From Collinsella aerofaciens (GTDB lineage Bacteria; Actinomycetota; Coriobacteriia; Coriobacteriales; Coriobacteriaceae): DNA of 14,816 nucleotides. The stretch lies in the NCBI GenBank assembly GCA_905213325.1, contig CAJMHW010000041.1, positions 1 through 14,816 on the forward strand. The letters run 5' to 3'. The notes beneath the pieces are model-generated. The model was not told the origin of the DNA. It saw only the letters and a list, made by a program, of their open reading frames with translations, and did not search any database. Position 1 is the first letter of the stretch; every line of letters begins with the position of its first letter. The position numbers were made by a program, and so were the translations under genes. Positions 12,824 through 14,816 of this stretch are shown here, piece by piece.

Positions 12824-13705
12824 ATGGAGTTTGTTCTTGATAACGGTTCTATCCGCATAGCGCTAAGCACGGCGGGTGGCTCATTTACCTCTATTACGGC
12901 AAATGGTCGCGAGTACCTGTGGCAGGGCGACCCATCGGTCTGGTCGGGCCAGGCACCCATTTGCTTCCCGATCTGCGGCGCCCTTCGTGACGGCCGCGCG
13001 ATGACCATGGGCGGCCACGAGGTCAAGCTTGCCCGTCACGGCTTTGCCCGCAAGCAGGAGTGGAAGCTCGAGGAGCAGGGCGACAGCATGGTTGCGCTGA
13101 GCCTAAGCTCTGCCGACCACGCCGAGCTGCTCGAGCAATACCCGTATCCGTTTAAGATCGTTGCGCGCTATACGGTCGATGCAGCAAAGGTGAGCGTGTC
13201 GTATGAGGTGACCAACGAGGGGACCGAGGACATGCCGTTCTTTGTGGGCGGTCACCCCGGCTTTAAGTGCCCGCTCGACGAGGGCGAGTCCTACGACGAT
13301 TATGAGCTCCGTTTTGAGCAGCGTGAGGCGGCAGAACTCTGCACCGCCGTTCCCTCGACGGGCCTGATCGATGTTGAGCATCGCAGCAAGAACCCGATGG
13401 TTGGCCACGACCTGCCGCTTACCCACGAGCTCTTCGACTTTGCCGAGACCATCTTTGATGTGCTCGAGAGTCGCGTGGTCACGCTGACCAAGAAGACCGA
13501 GGACAAGGGCGTGCGCCTGACGTTCCCCGATATGCCGTACCTGATTGTGTGGAGCAAGCCCGAGAGCGACTTTGTGACCGTGGAACCGTGGGGTGGTCTG
13601 TCCACCTGCTCCGACGAGGACGATATTCTGGAGCACAAGCGTGGCTGCCTGGTTGCCAAGCCGGGGGAGACCGTCACCCGCGGCTTTGAGATCGAGATCC
13701 TTTAA
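12824..13705 (+). CDS. lacX: Aldose 1-epimerase family protein, LacX-like
   Basis: Galactose-mutarotase-fold protein (COG2017 type), 293 residues, the length of LacX of lactococcal lac operons. Expected epimerase features are RHGFAR with H72, GGHPGFKCPL with H144, and VEPWGGLS with the glutamate E254. It probably interconverts anomers of a sugar or sugar phosphate, here perhaps galactose 6-phosphate, but the exact role of LacX is not settled. The start at ATG 12824 is chosen because the protein fold begins there and GGGAAGG precedes it. The frame is open upstream to 12734, but that stretch spans the hairpin and has no homologous look. It lies 118 bases after lacB and 53 before lacC, so it is probably co-transcribed. 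Confidence 0.9.
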   Translation: MEFVLDNGSIRIALSTAGGSFTSITANGREYLWQGDPSVWSGQAPICFPICGALRDGRAMTMGGHEVKLARHGFARKQEWKLEEQGDSMVALSLSSADHAELLEQYPYPFKIVARYTVDAAKVSVSYEVTNEGTEDMPFFVGGHPGFKCPLDEGESYDDYELRFEQREAAELCTAVPSTGLIDVEHRSKNPMVGHDLPLTHELFDFAETIFDVLESRVVTLTKKTEDKGVRLTFPDMPYLIVWSKPESDFVTVEPWGGLSTCSDEDDILEHKRGCLVAKPGETVTRGFEIEIL

Positions 13706-13758
13706 CGAGCTATCGTATGTTTGGGGTGGGCCATGCCGCCCCGGAACAGGAGTTCAAC

Positions 13759-14694
13759 ATGATTCTGACCGTTACCATGAACCCGTCGATCGATACGCGC
13801 TATCAGCTCGACAAGCTGATCATCGACGATGTTAACCGTGTGACGCCCGAAAAGACCGCTGGCGGCAAGGGCCTCAACGTGAGCCGCGTGCTGCTGCAGC
13901 TGGGCGATGACGTGCTCGCGACCGGTCTGCTCGGTGGCCACATGGGTGCCTATATGGCAGAGCTTATGGATGCCGATGGCGTCAAGAACGACTTTGTGCC
14001 CATCGCCGGTGAGACGCGCATTTGCCTGAATATTCTGCACGAGGGTAATCAGACCGAGCTGCTGGAGAGCGGCCCGCAGATCGCCCCGGCAGAGCTGGAG
14101 GCCTTTACGGCCAAGTTCACCGAGCTCGCTGCAAAGGCTGACGTCGTGACGCTTTCGGGCTCGCTGCCGCGTGGCGTCGATGCCGGCTACTATGCCGAGC
14201 TCGTCAAGATCGCCGAAGAGGCGGGCGCCAAGGTGCTGCTGGACACCTCGGGTGCATCGCTGGAGGCCGCGCTGGAGTCCGACGCTAAGCCCGAGCTCGT
14301 AAAGCCCAACCTGACCGAGATTAACGGCCTGCTGGGTACGTCCTTTACGATCGACGATGTTGATGCCCTGCGTGAGGCGCTTGCAGCCGACGGCCGCTTT
14401 GCCGGCATCCCCTGGGTTGTTGTCTCGATGGGCGCTGCCGGTTCGGTGGGCTTCCATGAGGGCCGTGCGTTCCGCGCCAAGACGCCCGCGATTGCCGCTG
14501 TCAACGCGACGGGTTCCGGCGACTCGACGATCGCCGGCTTTGCGCATGCCATCGCTGCCGGCGCCGACGATGTCACCGTGCTCAAGACCGCCAATACCTG
14601 CGGCAAGCTCAACGCCATGGATCCCAAGACCGGCCACCTGGTCATGGACCGCTGGGACGAGATCTACAACAGCGTCGTCGTGACTGAACTGTAG
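13759..14694 (+). CDS. lacC: Tagatose-6-phosphate kinase (PfkB family)
   Basis: ATP-dependent cytoplasmic kinase that makes tagatose 1,6-bisphosphate from tagatose 6-phosphate, 311 residues as in LacC and 1-phosphofructokinases. The N-terminal substrate block is MNPSIDTRYQLD (7-18). The first PfkB signature is AGGKGLNVSRVLLQLG (34-49), and the second is NATGSGDSTIAGF (249-261) with the catalytic base D255. The start at ATG 13759 has AGGAG 6 bases upstream; an in-frame ATG at 13717 would add 14 unrelated residues. The sequence alone cannot exclude 1-phosphofructokinase, but linkage with lacAB favours LacC. No clear terminator follows, and another start codon appears 119 bases later, so the operon probably continues. 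Confidence 0.92.
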   Translation: MILTVTMNPSIDTRYQLDKLIIDDVNRVTPEKTAGGKGLNVSRVLLQLGDDVLATGLLGGHMGAYMAELMDADGVKNDFVPIAGETRICLNILHEGNQTELLESGPQIAPAELEAFTAKFTELAAKADVVTLSGSLPRGVDAGYYAELVKIAEEAGAKVLLDTSGASLEAALESDAKPELVKPNLTEINGLLGTSFTIDDVDALREALAADGRFAGIPWVVVSMGAAGSVGFHEGRAFRAKTPAIAAVNATGSGDSTIAGFAHAIAAGADDVTVLKTANTCGKLNAMDPKTGHLVMDRWDEIYNSVVVTEL

Positions 14695-14781
14695 GAGTTA
14701 CGACATCCAACATAACGAGCGTGGATAATCTCCCACTTTTGGTGCCCATACGAGCCCAAAGGGGGGTGCGGACAGAAAGTT

Positions 14782-14798
14782 GGACCGTGAAGCGGTCC
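14782..14798 (+). other. Small hairpin before the last start codon
   Basis: GGACCG (14782-14787) pairs with CGGTCC (14793-14798) around 5 bases in the leader of the next gene. No T-run follows. Function unknown. Confidence 0.4.
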
Positions 14799-14813
14799 GG
14801 ACTGGAGGTTCGC

Positions 14814-14816
14814 ATG
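14814..14816 (+). CDS. Start codon of a further gene, cut by the window end
   Basis: The final ATG is preceded by CTGGAGG with a 5-base gap, a good ribosome binding site. Only the start codon is in the window, so the product cannot be identified. Given the order lacA-lacB-lacX-lacC, a lacD aldolase or another sugar gene is possible but unproven. Confidence 0.5.

Noticed and set aside
1..14816. CRISPR arrays, tRNA or rRNA genes, transposases, prophage genes or toxin-antitoxin pairs
   Set aside because: No regularly spaced repeats, RNA gene hallmarks or transposase-like proteins were seen; the window is a metabolic locus with small intergenic repeats.

Overview
The window carries a lactose / galactose 6-phosphate (tagatose 6-phosphate pathway) locus, apparently chromosomal, from a GC-rich Gram-positive-type bacterium. 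High GC, purine-rich ribosome binding sites, and PTS-type lac genes close to the Firmicute lacABCDFEGX set suggest an actinobacterium of the Coriobacteriia, most likely Collinsella-like. That placement is inference; no rRNA or marker gene is present.

Left half (1-9544): two copies of the same three-gene cassette lie in tandem. Each has a divergent LacI-family repressor on the + strand and, on the - strand, an operon of a fused lactose-type PTS IICB transporter (lacE) followed by a 6-phospho-beta-galactosidase (lacG). Cassette 1 is lacG1 (232-1653), lacE1 (1730-3508) and lacI1 (3784-4794). Cassette 2 is lacG2 (4901-6340), lacE2 (6407-8182) and lacI2 (8540-9544). Both divergent intergenic regions contain LacI-type palindromes with a central CG. 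Both lacE-lacG junctions contain a strong hairpin without a U-tract. Rho-independent terminators follow both lacG genes.

Right half (9545-14816), all on +: one IIA gene (lacF) with its own terminator; an unrecognised multi-pass membrane protein; then lacA, lacB, a lacX-like epimerase gene and lacC. The last three bases are an ATG behind a good ribosome binding site, so another gene starts at the window edge. lacD (tagatose-1,6-bisphosphate aldolase) would be the expected missing step and is not in the window.

Working model: two IICB transporters share the single IIA and take up and phosphorylate beta-galactosides. The two LacG enzymes release galactose 6-phosphate. LacAB isomerises it to tagatose 6-phosphate, and LacC phosphorylates that to tagatose 1,6-bisphosphate. 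The two LacI proteins probably control the two transporter operons. A different repeated motif (TGTTC / GAACA) upstream of lacF and lacA points to a further regulator encoded elsewhere.

The intergenic DNA also contains two long, nearly perfect inverted repeats (76-144 and 10171-10237) and a short direct repeat (10251-10288) that look like dispersed non-coding elements.
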